Below are positions 50,163 through 59,611 of a stretch of 64,000 bases of DNA, piece by piece; the first letter of the stretch is position 1; each line of letters opens with the position of its first letter. The DNA comes from Niallia endozanthoxylica (lineage in GTDB: Bacteria; Bacillota; Bacilli; Bacillales; Cytobacillaceae). A program made the position numbers and the translations under genes. Location: NCBI RefSeq assembly GCF_008710145.1, contig NZ_VYKL01000028.1, positions 1 through 64,000 on the forward strand, read 5' to 3'. The notes beneath the pieces were generated by a model that saw only the letters and a list, made by a program, of their open reading frames with translations, searched no databases and had not been told where the DNA came from.

Positions 50163-51446
50163 TTATCCATTCAGGTTTGTTATCGCTTCCAATTCAACCT
50201 TCTCTTTTTTAGAACGAATGCCCGTCCATATTAGAACACCACAGATTCCTAAAATCAGTGCCATTAAATAGAATGCGTAGTGAAAGCCTGTTGCCATCGT
50301 TGAAGCACGTTCGATAAGAATACCTGTTACATAAGGACCAACCATCCCACCGATTGAACCAACGGCTACAAAAATCCCTTGCGCTTTTCCTAAATGTTGG
50401 GGCTGAATAATTTCCACAAGAATAGTTGGACCTAATACCAAGATGACGGCTCCCATCGTTAAACCTAATGATAGAAATGTAACAGCTAAAGTAGATGAAG
50501 AAGTCAAACTGCCTAATAGATAAAAAATTCCCCCTGTTAATACAACTGGTCCCATTACAAAGACTCTCGATTGAATCATACTTCCCGTTTTACGATATAA
50601 TCGATCGGAAAACATGGAAAAAAACAATTGTGATGCAATGGTTAATAAAGCTGGCGCTGTTACGGCTAATGACATGCCCGCATTACCTAATTCTAAAACG
50701 GTTACAAAATAATTAGGCGTCCAGGACATGAAAACAGACATGGACCAATAGGCAGTAAACCCGCTAAAAATGACAATTAAGAAGTTTTTAGACAAAAAGA
50801 CAGGAAGAAAACTTTCTTTCGTCGTAGTCGAAATCACTTGATGATCCTGTTTTGCTTCAACCCTATCTGGTTTTTCTTTGCCAAAGAATACCCAAAACAC
50901 TAACCAAATTAATGTAACAACCCCTGCTGCCAAAAAGGAGGAACGCCAACCAAAATCAGAAATGAGGAAAACACAAATGGGTGCTGAAATAGATAATAAT
51001 ACAGGTGCACCAATGGAAACAAGAGAAAGGCCTGTACCTGTTTTTTCTCTAGGAAGCCATTTAGACGCAGCTGTCATGGCTAATGCATATGATGGACCTT
51101 CTGCTAAACCAAGAATCACTCGTGTGAGTAATAGAATAGGCAGACTGTAAATAAACAAAGTTGAAAATTGAACGACTGCCCATAAGATAACCATAATCGT
51201 AATCACATGCTTGGTTCCGAACTTGTCTGCTATCGTTCCACCAAGAATAGCGGAAACAGCAAACAACCAATAGAAGGCACTGCCAATCAATCCCCATTGA
51301 GTTGGTGATAGCCCTAATTCATCCATAATCGGTACGGAAGCAAAGCCAATCATCGCTTTTTCTACATTACTAATACCGATCATAAAAAATAATAATAAAA
51401 TCATGACCCATGCTTTTTTGGTTATTTTTGAGTTTAATTTCTCCAT
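50163..51446 (-). CDS. MFS transporter, ACS type, copy 2
   Basis: A 427-residue 12-helix transporter closely similar to the one at 13709: KAMIGFASVPIMDELGLSP, GGTIADKFGTKHVI, LAEGPSYALAMTAASKWLP and the shared C-terminal GPYVTGILIERAST. An organic-anion substrate is likely. It is downstream of the dehydrogenase genes and in the same direction, with a 260-bp gap, so it may belong to the same regulon. GGAGAGG precedes the ATG. Confidence 0.87.
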   Translation of the reverse strand: MEKLNSKITKKAWVMILLLFFMIGISNVEKAMIGFASVPIMDELGLSPTQWGLIGSAFYWLFAVSAILGGTIADKFGTKHVITIMVILWAVVQFSTLFIYSLPILLLTRVILGLAEGPSYALAMTAASKWLPREKTGTGLSLVSIGAPVLLSISAPICVFLISDFGWRSSFLAAGVVTLIWLVFWVFFGKEKPDRVEAKQDHQVISTTTKESFLPVFLSKNFLIVIFSGFTAYWSMSVFMSWTPNYFVTVLELGNAGMSLAVTAPALLTIASQLFFSMFSDRLYRKTGSMIQSRVFVMGPVVLTGGIFYLLGSLTSSSTLAVTFLSLGLTMGAVILVLGPTILVEIIQPQHLGKAQGIFVAVGSIGGMVGPYVTGILIERASTMATGFHYAFYLMALILGICGVLIWTGIRSKKEKVELEAITNLNG

Positions 51447-51708
51447 CCCTTTACCTCTCCTAATTAGTGACGAAAAATCCTATCTTAAAGTTTTTTAGAA
51501 TGATAGTAGTAGATAGAAACCTTTCGAAACACCTGTTTAAAATAAATTTCACCTTTTATTTAATTTCTACTTAATCATCCTCTAAAAAGGTCATAAGAAG
51601 TTTAATCATTTAGATTTTCAGAGATGGTTCAATTTTTATGAAATATATCAACTCGCTTAACTCCAATCACCCTATTCCCAACCAATGGCACTGGTAAGAA
51701 ACGCTGCA

Positions 51709-52752
51709 TTAAAAACGGTCAACCACTGAAATTCCTACATTCGAATACTCACTCATTCCAGCGATGACACCGTATGCCTCTTCTAAAGACACCCGCTCCG
51801 TTACTAATTTACTAGGATCAATGTGAACGCTTTCTATTAGATTGAACATCGCTGAATAACGTGATGTTGGCATACCTGAGCTTCCAATCAGTTGAATCTC
51901 TTTAGCAACAATCATATCAATCGGAAGAGAAATATATCCCTTTTCCTTTTTGGTAGTTAACCCGATTTGCAGATGACGGCCGCGCTTTCCTAGACCTAAA
52001 ATGGCATTTTGACAAGTGTCGGAAATTCCTAATGCATCGACAGATACATCAGCTCCACCTTTCGTAATTTCACGAACGGCCTCAACCGAATCATTTTGTG
52101 TGCCATTTACCGTTATATGCGCTCCTAATTGTTTGGCTATCTCTAATTTGTCCTCTCCAATGTCCACTGCAATTACTTTTGCACCAAGAGAGCTTGCAAG
52201 TTGGATAGCTGATAAACCTACACCACCGCAGCCATGTATTACGACCCATTCACCGGCCTGAACCTTTACTTGATCAACCATCCCATGGTAAGCGGTGACA
52301 AAACGACAGCCTAACGAGGCAGCTGATACAAAATCCATGGTTTCTGGTAAGGTAACGAGATTTCCGTCGGCATTCGGAACATGAACATACTGGCTGTATC
52401 CTCCCCAATAGTTGATTCCTGGAATCACACGGTTATCACATAGATTATGATGGCCTCCTAGACAATGCGGACACGTATTATCACTCTGAGCGACAGGAAC
52501 AATGACTTTGTCACCCTTTTGAAACTTCTTTACATTGTTTCCAACTTCCTCCACGGTTCCTGTAAATTCATGACCTAAGACATGGGGGAATTCCTTCACC
52601 ACATTTGCATCTCCTGCCCAGATATGCCAATCACTGCGACAAATTCCATTCGCCATCACTTTGATGATGACTCCATCTGGTGTAAGGGTTGGATCGGAAA
52701 CCTCCTTTACCTCCATTGGTTTCCCGGTTTCTTCTAATAGTAGGGCACGCAT
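51709..52752 (-). CDS. zinc-dependent alcohol dehydrogenase, MDR family
   Basis: A 347-residue medium-chain dehydrogenase. Catalytic zinc residues are in NGICRSDWHIW and HVLGHEFTGTVEEVG. The structural zinc loop CPHCLGGHHNLCDN shows only three of the usual four cysteines. The cofactor motif is GCGGVGLSAIQLA (about 173-185), followed by a basic-poor NAD-type strand (VIAVDIGEDKLEIA). It is the third gene after the MarR regulator, in an operon with an aldehyde dehydrogenase and an iron-type alcohol dehydrogenase. Confidence 0.9.
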   Translation of the reverse strand: MRALLLEETGKPMEVKEVSDPTLTPDGVIIKVMANGICRSDWHIWAGDANVVKEFPHVLGHEFTGTVEEVGNNVKKFQKGDKVIVPVAQSDNTCPHCLGGHHNLCDNRVIPGINYWGGYSQYVHVPNADGNLVTLPETMDFVSAASLGCRFVTAYHGMVDQVKVQAGEWVVIHGCGGVGLSAIQLASSLGAKVIAVDIGEDKLEIAKQLGAHITVNGTQNDSVEAVREITKGGADVSVDALGISDTCQNAILGLGKRGRHLQIGLTTKKEKGYISLPIDMIVAKEIQLIGSSGMPTSRYSAMFNLIESVHIDPSKLVTERVSLEEAYGVIAGMSEYSNVGISVVDRF

Positions 52753-52895
52753 TATTTACTCCTCCTCAATACTTGTTGAGCTGTCGATAGGATATGGAAA
52801 TTTTTTTTGTCATAACCTTTATTTAAGTAATTAATTTTTTTTATTAAAACTTTAAAAATAATCTTCTGCGTCATCCATTCTTGATTAGACCTTAA

Positions 52896-54368
52896 TCATA
52901 TTCTGCTTTTATGGTACGTAATGCTATGGTAGTTCACATATTCGTTTAAGCCAGTCATGCCTCTTTCCCAGCCAATTCCGCTTCTTTTTACCCCGCCAAA
53001 AGGAACCAAGTTCATTCCAAGAAGAGAATCAATACTTCCATTAATCCCTGTGCAGCCAGCTTCTATTTTCTTGGCAATGGAAAGGCCTCTCTCATAATCG
53101 GATGTCCAAACAGAAGAGCCTAGACCATATTCTGTATCGTTAACCATTCGAAGCACTTCTTCTTCGTTTTGATATGAAACAAGCGGAACCACTGGTCCAA
53201 ACTGTTCACATTGGACAATCTCTTGATGATTCTTCACATGCGTGACAACCGTCGGATGGATGTAATAGCCATTATTCCAGTTATCCGGCTCAAGTTTCGT
53301 ACCCAATTCAGTGACTCGAGCGTATTGCCTTGCCTTTTCAATGAGAGATTTCACATACCGATATTGGTGTTGATTATTAACCGGCCCGAATGTAGCATCT
53401 GGATTTAAGCCATGACCAATTTTATATTGATTGACATAACTCATAAAAATCTCACATGCATCCTCGTATAATTTTTCTGGAAGATAGATTCTCTTTGTTG
53501 CTACACATACTTGTCCAGAACGCCTAAAAGTTAAATCTGAAATTTGTTGTAAAGCCTCTTCTAGATTGGCATCATCTAAAATAATAGCAGGATCATTCCC
53601 ACCTAATTCAAAGTGCACTCGTTTTAACGAGTCCGCAGCGGATTTCATAATGCTAATGGCCGTTCTTTCTCCGCCAGTCAACGTAATTTTTCGTACAAGC
53701 GGGTGTGAAGTTAAAGCTTCGCCAACCTCACTATCTCCATGAACAATGTTGATGACACCTGGCGGAAATATTTTTGATATCTCTCTAAAAGCAAGCGAAA
53801 CAGCCAGTGACGCGTTAGGGGATGGTTTTAATACAACGGTATTTCCCGTTATTAAAATGGGAGCGACTTTACCCATCGCAATTCCCATTGGTACATTCCA
53901 AGGTGTAATCGCAGCTACGACTCCAAGTGGAACCTTTTCAATCTGGATACGTGTGTGTTCATCTTCAGCATATTGAGGTTCGAAAAACTCCTGCGCAAGT
54001 TTTACCGTTTCACGAATGGACATGGTGGATGCCATGATATCTCTTGTACATGCAGATAAAAGCATACCGGTTTCTCTCGTTAGTAAAGTTGCATATTCGT
54101 TACTGTTTTTTTGAAGAATATCTGCTGCATCTAAAAGCAGCTGGATTCTTTGTTCAAGGGGCGTATCCCTCCAAGAAAGAAAGGCTTGATGTGCCGCTTT
54201 AACTGCCTGATCAACGTGATGGGATCTTCCTTGAGCTATGGTCCCAACCCTATCCGTTAACCTTCCAGGATCAACAACTTCTATATATTGATCTGTTTTC
54301 ACATCTTCATGATTAATCCATAGATCTATTTGATGGACATTCACTTGATTTATACTCAATCTTTTCAT
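52896..54368 (-). CDS. aldehyde dehydrogenase
   Basis: A 490-residue NAD(P)-dependent aldehyde dehydrogenase. Motifs: AAITPWNVPMGIAMGKVAP, LTGGERTAISIM, catalytic Glu in HFELGGNDPAIILDD (about 254-268) and catalytic Cys in RSGQVCVATKR (about 289-299). It oxidises an aldehyde to the acid; a semialdehyde of a meta-cleavage route is conceivable but not shown. It sits between the two alcohol dehydrogenase genes, as expected of an alcohol-to-acid route. Confidence 0.92.
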   Translation of the reverse strand: MKRLSINQVNVHQIDLWINHEDVKTDQYIEVVDPGRLTDRVGTIAQGRSHHVDQAVKAAHQAFLSWRDTPLEQRIQLLLDAADILQKNSNEYATLLTRETGMLLSACTRDIMASTMSIRETVKLAQEFFEPQYAEDEHTRIQIEKVPLGVVAAITPWNVPMGIAMGKVAPILITGNTVVLKPSPNASLAVSLAFREISKIFPPGVINIVHGDSEVGEALTSHPLVRKITLTGGERTAISIMKSAADSLKRVHFELGGNDPAIILDDANLEEALQQISDLTFRRSGQVCVATKRIYLPEKLYEDACEIFMSYVNQYKIGHGLNPDATFGPVNNQHQYRYVKSLIEKARQYARVTELGTKLEPDNWNNGYYIHPTVVTHVKNHQEIVQCEQFGPVVPLVSYQNEEEVLRMVNDTEYGLGSSVWTSDYERGLSIAKKIEAGCTGINGSIDSLLGMNLVPFGGVKRSGIGWERGMTGLNEYVNYHSITYHKSRI

Positions 54369-54427
54369 CTCTCCTCTTAATTATTTTCTAAATATTCATA
54401 AATAACAAAAAAACGAAACAACCACCA

Positions 54428-55606
54428 TCAAATTCTTTCAGGTTGCTTTTCATAGCTTTTATCATAGGAGTTAGATAGAATCTTAATGGCATCTTCCTTT
54501 TCCAAAGGTCTAGGTGAAAATACGGAAGGTTTATAGAATTTATCTATATTTGCTAACATCTCTTCCTTGTTTGGTATATATGATTTCATAGACGGCATAT
54601 CAACATCTCTATATAAAGCTCTGACTGTATCGCTCGCAATGTTTCCTATTTCTTCTGATGATGCTTCAGCAGGAATTCTTGCTCCTAAAGCTTCTGCTAC
54701 TACTCTCACTTTATCTGGTGCAGCCTCTGCGATAAAAGAAAGGGCTTCCGCTAATAGTAAGGACACTGCGTTACCGTGTGGGATGGAATAGACACTGCTA
54801 AGAGGCGAACCTAAATCGTGAGGGATTCCGCCAAAAGGTCCTCGAAGTGACATGCCTGCAAGAGTCGCTGCCAAAGCCATGCCTTCACGGGCTTCGAGGT
54901 TAGCCCCATCTTTTACAGCCGTACGTAAATGTTTTCCAACAAGTGTGATAGCCTCGAACCCCAGCACATCACTAATTCTGTTACTACGTTTAGACGTTAC
55001 TGCCTCAACGGCATGGCACAACGTATCAAATCCTGTTGCTGCAGTAATAGCAGGTGGAAGATTGACGTGAAGAGTCGGATCAATGATACCCAAACTTACT
55101 CCACAGATAATCGGTCTCTTTATATGAGTTAGACTGTCAGTTATAACCCCTCCAGGTGTCGCTTCACTGCCTGTACCTGCTGTCGTTGGCAGCACAATAA
55201 GCGGCTTCATTATTTTCTCATCTAAAGGAGCAGAATCTAGTTTTGCATAATAATTGCTGATAGGACCCGGATAAGATAATAGGATTCTTACTCCTTTTCC
55301 TGTATCTAACGAACTTCCCCCTCCTATCGCTAGGATGCCATTCACTTGCTCTCGTAACCCCAGTTCTGCAGCCTCATTTACTGAGTAATCGGGCGGATTC
55401 GGTTCTACCTTATCGTAAGTTACAATTTCAATACCACTTGCAGTAACAAACTCGGCGATTTTATCGACAATACCTGCAGACTTTATCCCCTTATCATAGA
55501 TAAAAAGAACCTTTGTCACGCCCAATTCTTTTAGCTTTTCACCAACATTTTTAGAAGACTCCACTCCAAAAAGTAATTTATTAGGACTATCAAATACACT
55601 TGTCAT
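54428..55606 (-). CDS. iron-containing alcohol dehydrogenase
   Basis: A group III alcohol dehydrogenase of about 392 residues. The nucleotide motif AIGGGSSLDTGKGVRIL (about 92-108), the LPTTAGTGSEAT segment and the metal-ligand region around GGIPHDLGSPLSSVYSIPHG with HGNAVSLLLAEAL are all typical. ATG 55606 is preferred, because GGAGG then lies 10 bases upstream; ATG 55615 would be too close. It is the first gene of the dehydrogenase operon, with a palindromic operator and a cre-like site directly upstream. Confidence 0.9.
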   Translation of the reverse strand: MTSVFDSPNKLLFGVESSKNVGEKLKELGVTKVLFIYDKGIKSAGIVDKIAEFVTASGIEIVTYDKVEPNPPDYSVNEAAELGLREQVNGILAIGGGSSLDTGKGVRILLSYPGPISNYYAKLDSAPLDEKIMKPLIVLPTTAGTGSEATPGGVITDSLTHIKRPIICGVSLGIIDPTLHVNLPPAITAATGFDTLCHAVEAVTSKRSNRISDVLGFEAITLVGKHLRTAVKDGANLEAREGMALAATLAGMSLRGPFGGIPHDLGSPLSSVYSIPHGNAVSLLLAEALSFIAEAAPDKVRVVAEALGARIPAEASSEEIGNIASDTVRALYRDVDMPSMKSYIPNKEEMLANIDKFYKPSVFSPRPLEKEDAIKILSNSYDKSYEKQPERI

Positions 55607-55679
55607 GATTCTCATTCCTCCTTTTTATTTTCCTTGCCATTCTAATAAACCTTTAAAAAGCCACCCCCATTCCTATCGA

Positions 55680-55693
55680 TGATATCGCTTGCA
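55680..55693. promoter_or_regulatory. cre-like site before the dehydrogenase operon
   Basis: TGATATCGCTTGCA matches the cre consensus at 13 of 14 positions and is one base different from the perfect site at 47059. It directly precedes the MarR palindrome. Confidence 0.6.
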
Positions 55694-55698
55694 AAACA

Positions 55699-55720
55699 AT
55701 TAGTCAGTATACTGACTAAT
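55699..55720. promoter_or_regulatory. perfect 22-bp palindrome, MarR operator
   Basis: Half-site ATTAGTCAGTA is followed by its exact reverse complement, 90-115 bases upstream of the iron-type dehydrogenase gene and downstream of marR. A second, imperfect copy (56247-56267) precedes marR itself. Confidence 0.85.
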
Positions 55721-55759
55721 AGAGGATAAAATACTTATCCTTTTATATGTAAAAAATTT

Positions 55760-56179
55760 TTAATTACTATTTCTTAATTTTTTAAGAGTGGCAATTAAAA
55801 ATTCTTTCTCCTCGTTCGTTAAATCTTTACTTAAAAATTCATTTACCTCCACCGCTTGCTCCAGCAAGGCATCTTTAATAGCAAATGCTTTCTCTGTTAC
55901 ATAGATTGAACTTGATCGTTTGTCAGATGGATTAATGCCTTTTCTTACATAACCTTGATTTTCAAGTTTATTTACAATTCCGCTTATGGTGGTCCGATCT
56001 TTTTGGATCATTTCACCTAATTGCAGCTGGTTAATTCCATCTTTCTTAAATAAATACGTAAGTGCAACGGCTTGTTCCGGTGTTAGAGTAAATTCTGATA
56101 ATCTCTCCTGGGAAAGAGCAAAAGCTTTTTGGTTACACTTGGAAAGTAAGAAAGATAAGCTATCGTTTAGCTCAAACAT
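55760..56179 (-). CDS. MarR-family transcriptional regulator
   Basis: A 139-residue winged-helix regulator. The DNA-binding region is INQLQLGEMIQKDRTTISGI, then VNKLENQGYVRKGINPSDKR, the standard MarR helix and wing. The start at 56179 is chosen because AGGAG lies 8 bases upstream. MarR proteins bind palindromes and respond to phenolic or other small molecules. Two copies of a TCAGTATRCTGA palindrome, one before this gene and one before the dehydrogenase operon, are the evident targets. Confidence 0.9.
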   Translation of the reverse strand: MFELNDSLSFLLSKCNQKAFALSQERLSEFTLTPEQAVALTYLFKKDGINQLQLGEMIQKDRTTISGIVNKLENQGYVRKGINPSDKRSSSIYVTEKAFAIKDALLEQAVEVNEFLSKDLTNEEKEFLIATLKKLRNSN

Positions 56180-56246
56180 AAAAATGACTCCTATCTTATT
56201 CATTCGTTATCGTATGTGATGCGGCTAATGTTTTATTTCACTTAAA

Positions 56247-56267
56247 ATAATCAGTATGCTGACTATT
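56247..56267. promoter_or_regulatory. second MarR operator, before marR
   Basis: AATCAGTATGCTGACTATT is an imperfect palindrome sharing the TCAGTATRCTGA core with the site at 55699. It lies about 70 bases upstream of the marR start and suggests autoregulation. Confidence 0.75.
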
Positions 56268-56338
56268 TGCATATTAGCATATCTAATTAATTAAGTCAAT
56301 ATTTTGAAAATTTTAAATCATTATAAAACCACAAAAAA

Positions 56339-56362
56339 GCTCTACTCCATTTGAAGTAAAGC
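56339..56362 (-). terminator. terminator of the aminotransferase gene
   Basis: GCTCTACTCC (56339-56348) pairs with GAAGTAAAGC (56353-56362) with mismatches, and TTTTTTG follows on the minus strand. Confidence 0.65.
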
Positions 56363-56376
56363 ACGGGTTTCTCGAA

Positions 56377-57879
56377 TTAATGAAATCGGAAAAATGACGA
56401 CATATCTTCACGAAGATGGTGGACATAAAAATAATCATTACTGGCTGGATCATAAACATAGTCCTTTTTCCACTCATCCTTGTTCTTTATAATTTCTCTG
56501 ATCGCCTGAATAAACGTTAGGATTTCTTCATCTGTCATAATGGGATGCAGTGAAAATCGGACCCAGCCAGGTTTCTCAGACAGATCTCCATGCGAGATTT
56601 TTTCAGTAATTTGTTTTGATGTTGTTTGATCGATATTTAAGAGATAATGGCCATACGTTCCAGCACATGAACAGCCTCCTCTTACCTGAATCCCATACCT
56701 GTCGTTTAAAAGACGAACGAGTAAATTATAATGTATGGTTTCAACATAAAAAGAAACGATACCGATTCGATTTTTAATGTTTCCAGCTAATATGCGGACC
56801 TCTGGAATCTTTTCCAAATGGGAAAATAAAAGACGAAGCTGTTCTTTTTCTCTTTTTAATATCTGATTGATTCCCATTTTACTTTTCAAATTCAAACAAA
56901 GTGCTGTCCGAATGGATTGGAGAATTCCAGGAGTACCGCCATCTTCCCGCATCTCTATGTTATCAAAATACTGATGTTTTCCCCAAGGATCAGTCCATAA
57001 CACCGTTCCACCGCCGGGATGGTCAGGGACTTTATTCTTATACATTCTCGAATCAAAGACTAATACGCCGCTTGTTCCTGGCCCTCCTAAAAACTTATGC
57101 GGAGAAAAAAAGATTGCATCAAGTTTCTCAAGAGAATCTTGTGGATGCATATTGATTTCGACATATGGTGCGGATGCGGCAAAATCAACAAAACAAAGTC
57201 CTCCATACTGATGCATCAGCTTGGCAAGCTGATGATAAGGCGTTTGAATGCCTGTTACATTTGAACAGGCCGTAAAGGACCCTATTTTCAGCCGGCGATT
57301 CTTATAATCATGAAGCAGTTGTTCTAAATGAGATAAGTCCACCCTTCCTTCCCTATCCAAGTTCACCAATCTAACTTCCCCAAGTGTTTCGAGCCAAGAC
57401 GTTTGATTGGAATGGTGTTCCATCGACGTCATGAAAATAACCGGTCTTTCCCTTTCTGGAAGCTGCAGCTGGTTTCTCCACATCTCTGGCACTCTCAGCC
57501 CTAAGATTCGTTGCAGTTTATTGACCACTGAGGTCATCCCAAAACCATCGAGGATGACGACATCATAAGAATCAGCATTCACGTGTTCCTTAATGATTTT
57601 TTTTGACTGCTTATATAGCCCAGTCATCATGGCACTAGTAATATTCGATTCTGTATGGGTATTCGCCATGAAAGGTCCAAAATCTCTAATTATCTTATCC
57701 TCAATGGGCTGATATAATCGCCCACTTGCTGTCCAGTCGGCATAAATGATTTTCTTTCTTCCATAAGGTGAATCAAATTCTTGGTTCATTCCAATGACAT
57801 GTGAACGGAATGGTTGAAAATATTCTTCAAGGGTTTCTGGGAATCTAAACGTTTGACTTCCAATGTTGGCCGTAATCAT
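56377..57879 (-). CDS. class V aminotransferase, cysteine-desulfurase-like
   Basis: A 500-residue PLP enzyme. The PLP lysine lies in FFSPHKFLGGPGTSGVLVFD (about 230-249), preceded by FVDFAASAPYVEI. A cysteine-containing loop GIQVRGGCSCAGTYGHYLL near residue 400 resembles the catalytic-cysteine loop of desulfurases. It is about 100 residues longer than NifS/SufS, with a C-terminal extension. True desulfurase activity is uncertain; a C-S lyase is an alternative. Monocistronic. Confidence 0.82.
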   Translation of the reverse strand: MITANIGSQTFRFPETLEEYFQPFRSHVIGMNQEFDSPYGRKKIIYADWTASGRLYQPIEDKIIRDFGPFMANTHTESNITSAMMTGLYKQSKKIIKEHVNADSYDVVILDGFGMTSVVNKLQRILGLRVPEMWRNQLQLPERERPVIFMTSMEHHSNQTSWLETLGEVRLVNLDREGRVDLSHLEQLLHDYKNRRLKIGSFTACSNVTGIQTPYHQLAKLMHQYGGLCFVDFAASAPYVEINMHPQDSLEKLDAIFFSPHKFLGGPGTSGVLVFDSRMYKNKVPDHPGGGTVLWTDPWGKHQYFDNIEMREDGGTPGILQSIRTALCLNLKSKMGINQILKREKEQLRLLFSHLEKIPEVRILAGNIKNRIGIVSFYVETIHYNLLVRLLNDRYGIQVRGGCSCAGTYGHYLLNIDQTTSKQITEKISHGDLSEKPGWVRFSLHPIMTDEEILTFIQAIREIIKNKDEWKKDYVYDPASNDYFYVHHLREDMSSFFRFH

Positions 57880-58080
57880 TTATTCCACACCTTACATATT
57901 TATTCTGTATTCACTATATGCAAGGCTCCTTTGCACTGTTTATGACATTTTATAATCAGAAGACAGAATTCTTCTAAACTAGGACCATGGGAGTAGACAG
58001 AATTAAGACCGCAGCTCATTATTCTATTATTTTCCCTCTATTATAATGAAAAACGACAATTCAACTTGGGGGGATACAAA

Positions 58081-58584
58081 GTGAAAAAAATAGGATCTAA
58101 TGGGATGAAGTGGTTGAAAATCATCCACGTTTTTCTAGTTGTATTATTTTTTGGAGGAATTTTAAGTTCTATAGCTTTAAATCTTCATATTGATTTAACA
58201 AAATATGATGAGTCCTATCTTGGTTACAAAAACCTTATTATAATCAGTGATCATATTGTCAAATGGGGTGCTATTGGAACTTTACTAGTAGGTTTAACAT
58301 ACGGATTTTTTACCAATTGGGGCTTTTTCAAGCATAGATGGGTTGGCGTAAAATTTGTTCTCTATATGATTCAAACGATTGTTGGGATTTTTATTGTAGA
58401 CGAACTAATGGTAGCAAATATGGAACTATTAGAGACCCAAAAAGAAATGGCGTTAAACAATCCTATTTTCATTCGGAATCATGAAATAAGACAATATGCG
58501 GTTTACTTCCAGGTGCTCGTCACAACTTTCATATTCATCATTTCATTTTTAAAACCTTGGCGGAAGAAAAAAAGAGGCCGTTAA
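58081..58584 (+). CDS. four-helix membrane protein, DUF2269-like
   Basis: About 167 residues with four hydrophobic segments (KIIHVFLVVLFFGGILSSIA, IVKWGAIGTLLVGLTYGFF, WVGVKFVLYMIQTIVGIFIV, YFQVLVTTFIFIISFLKPW). This arrangement is like DUF2269 integral membrane proteins, of unknown function. The start is GTG 58081, since GGGGGG lies 7 bases upstream; translation from 58066 would include the ribosome site. Monocistronic. Confidence 0.65.
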   Translation: MKKIGSNGMKWLKIIHVFLVVLFFGGILSSIALNLHIDLTKYDESYLGYKNLIIISDHIVKWGAIGTLLVGLTYGFFTNWGFFKHRWVGVKFVLYMIQTIVGIFIVDELMVANMELLETQKEMALNNPIFIRNHEIRQYAVYFQVLVTTFIFIISFLKPWRKKKRGR

Positions 58585-58755
58585 TAGGATAAATAGTTCA
58601 CTTACGACGGAGAAAATCTAAAGTGATAAAACCAATCGCATGTTAAATGCGTAAAGAAACGTTCCCTTGTTTCTCTTTCAATGCTGAATAATTATAAGTT
58701 TAGCAATAGAGACTAATGAATAGATAAATGATTCACAATCGAAAGGTCTGAAACG

Positions 58756-59487
58756 ATGGAAATAATGGATTTGCTTAAAGATGCATTACTCGTCTATGGA
58801 AGAATTATCACGATACTCCCGCTACTTCTTGTTATTACGTTAGTTATGGGGAAGCGTTCAATTGGAGAATTACCCGTATTTGATTTCCTCATCATTATCT
58901 CCTTAGGAGCTGTAGTTGGAGCAGATTTATCGGATCCAGAGATTCGCCACTTTCATACAGCCGTCACCATTATTGGTCTTGGCGCATTACAAATTGCCAT
59001 CACGAAGCTATCCATTCGGAAAAGAAGGTTTGGCAAGTGGATTACCTTTGAACCGACTATTGTCATCCAAAATGGGACGTTTCTTGTTGAGAATTTAAGA
59101 AAAATCCGCTATTCCATTGATAACGTGCTGCAAATGCTGCGTGAAAAAGAAGTATTTGATATCTCGGATGTGGAAATAGCCATTATTGAAGCAAATGGGC
59201 AATTATCTGTTTATAAGAAACCGCAAAAATCAGCTGTAACAATGGAGGATGCAGGACTTGTGAAAAAATCAGAAGGTCTTACATATCCCGTTATAATTGA
59301 AGGAAAGTTATATCAAGATATTTTAAAGGATTTGCAGTTAACTGAAACCTGGCTGTACACCGAACTGAAAAAACATGGAATTCACAATATTAATGAGATT
59401 TTTTATGCTTCCGTAAATAAAAGGAACGAATTGCATTTTTCGCTAAAGAATACTCCGAGCGAAGCAAAGCCTCCGATTTTACATTAA
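58756..59487 (+). CDS. YetF/DUF421 family membrane protein
   Basis: A 243-residue protein. Three N-terminal membrane helices (ITILPLLLVITLVMGKRSIG, LPVFDFLIIISLGAVVGADL, AVTIIGLGALQIAITKLSI) are followed by a cytoplasmic DUF421 domain with the WITFEPTIVIQNGTFLVENL and VLQMLREKEVFDISDVEIAI patterns. Relatives such as YetF and YrbG take part in spore or envelope functions that are poorly defined. AAAGGTCTG precedes the ATG. Followed by a terminator. Confidence 0.87.
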   Translation: MEIMDLLKDALLVYGRIITILPLLLVITLVMGKRSIGELPVFDFLIIISLGAVVGADLSDPEIRHFHTAVTIIGLGALQIAITKLSIRKRRFGKWITFEPTIVIQNGTFLVENLRKIRYSIDNVLQMLREKEVFDISDVEIAIIEANGQLSVYKKPQKSAVTMEDAGLVKKSEGLTYPVIIEGKLYQDILKDLQLTETWLYTELKKHGIHNINEIFYASVNKRNELHFSLKNTPSEAKPPILH

Positions 59488-59519
59488 AACTTTTATTTTC
59501 TAATAGTAGAAAGAAAAAG

Positions 59520-59563
59520 GAGAGCGTTATATATATGTTAATAAAACATTCTATAACGCTCTC
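59520..59563. terminator. bidirectional terminator
   Basis: GAGAGCGTTATA (59520-59531) pairs perfectly with TATAACGCTCTC (59552-59563), followed by TTTC. It is shared by convergent genes. Confidence 0.88.
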
Positions 59564-59611
59564 TTTCATACTATCCAAATGTATTTTTTCCGCTTACTCT
59601 TACATACCCTT

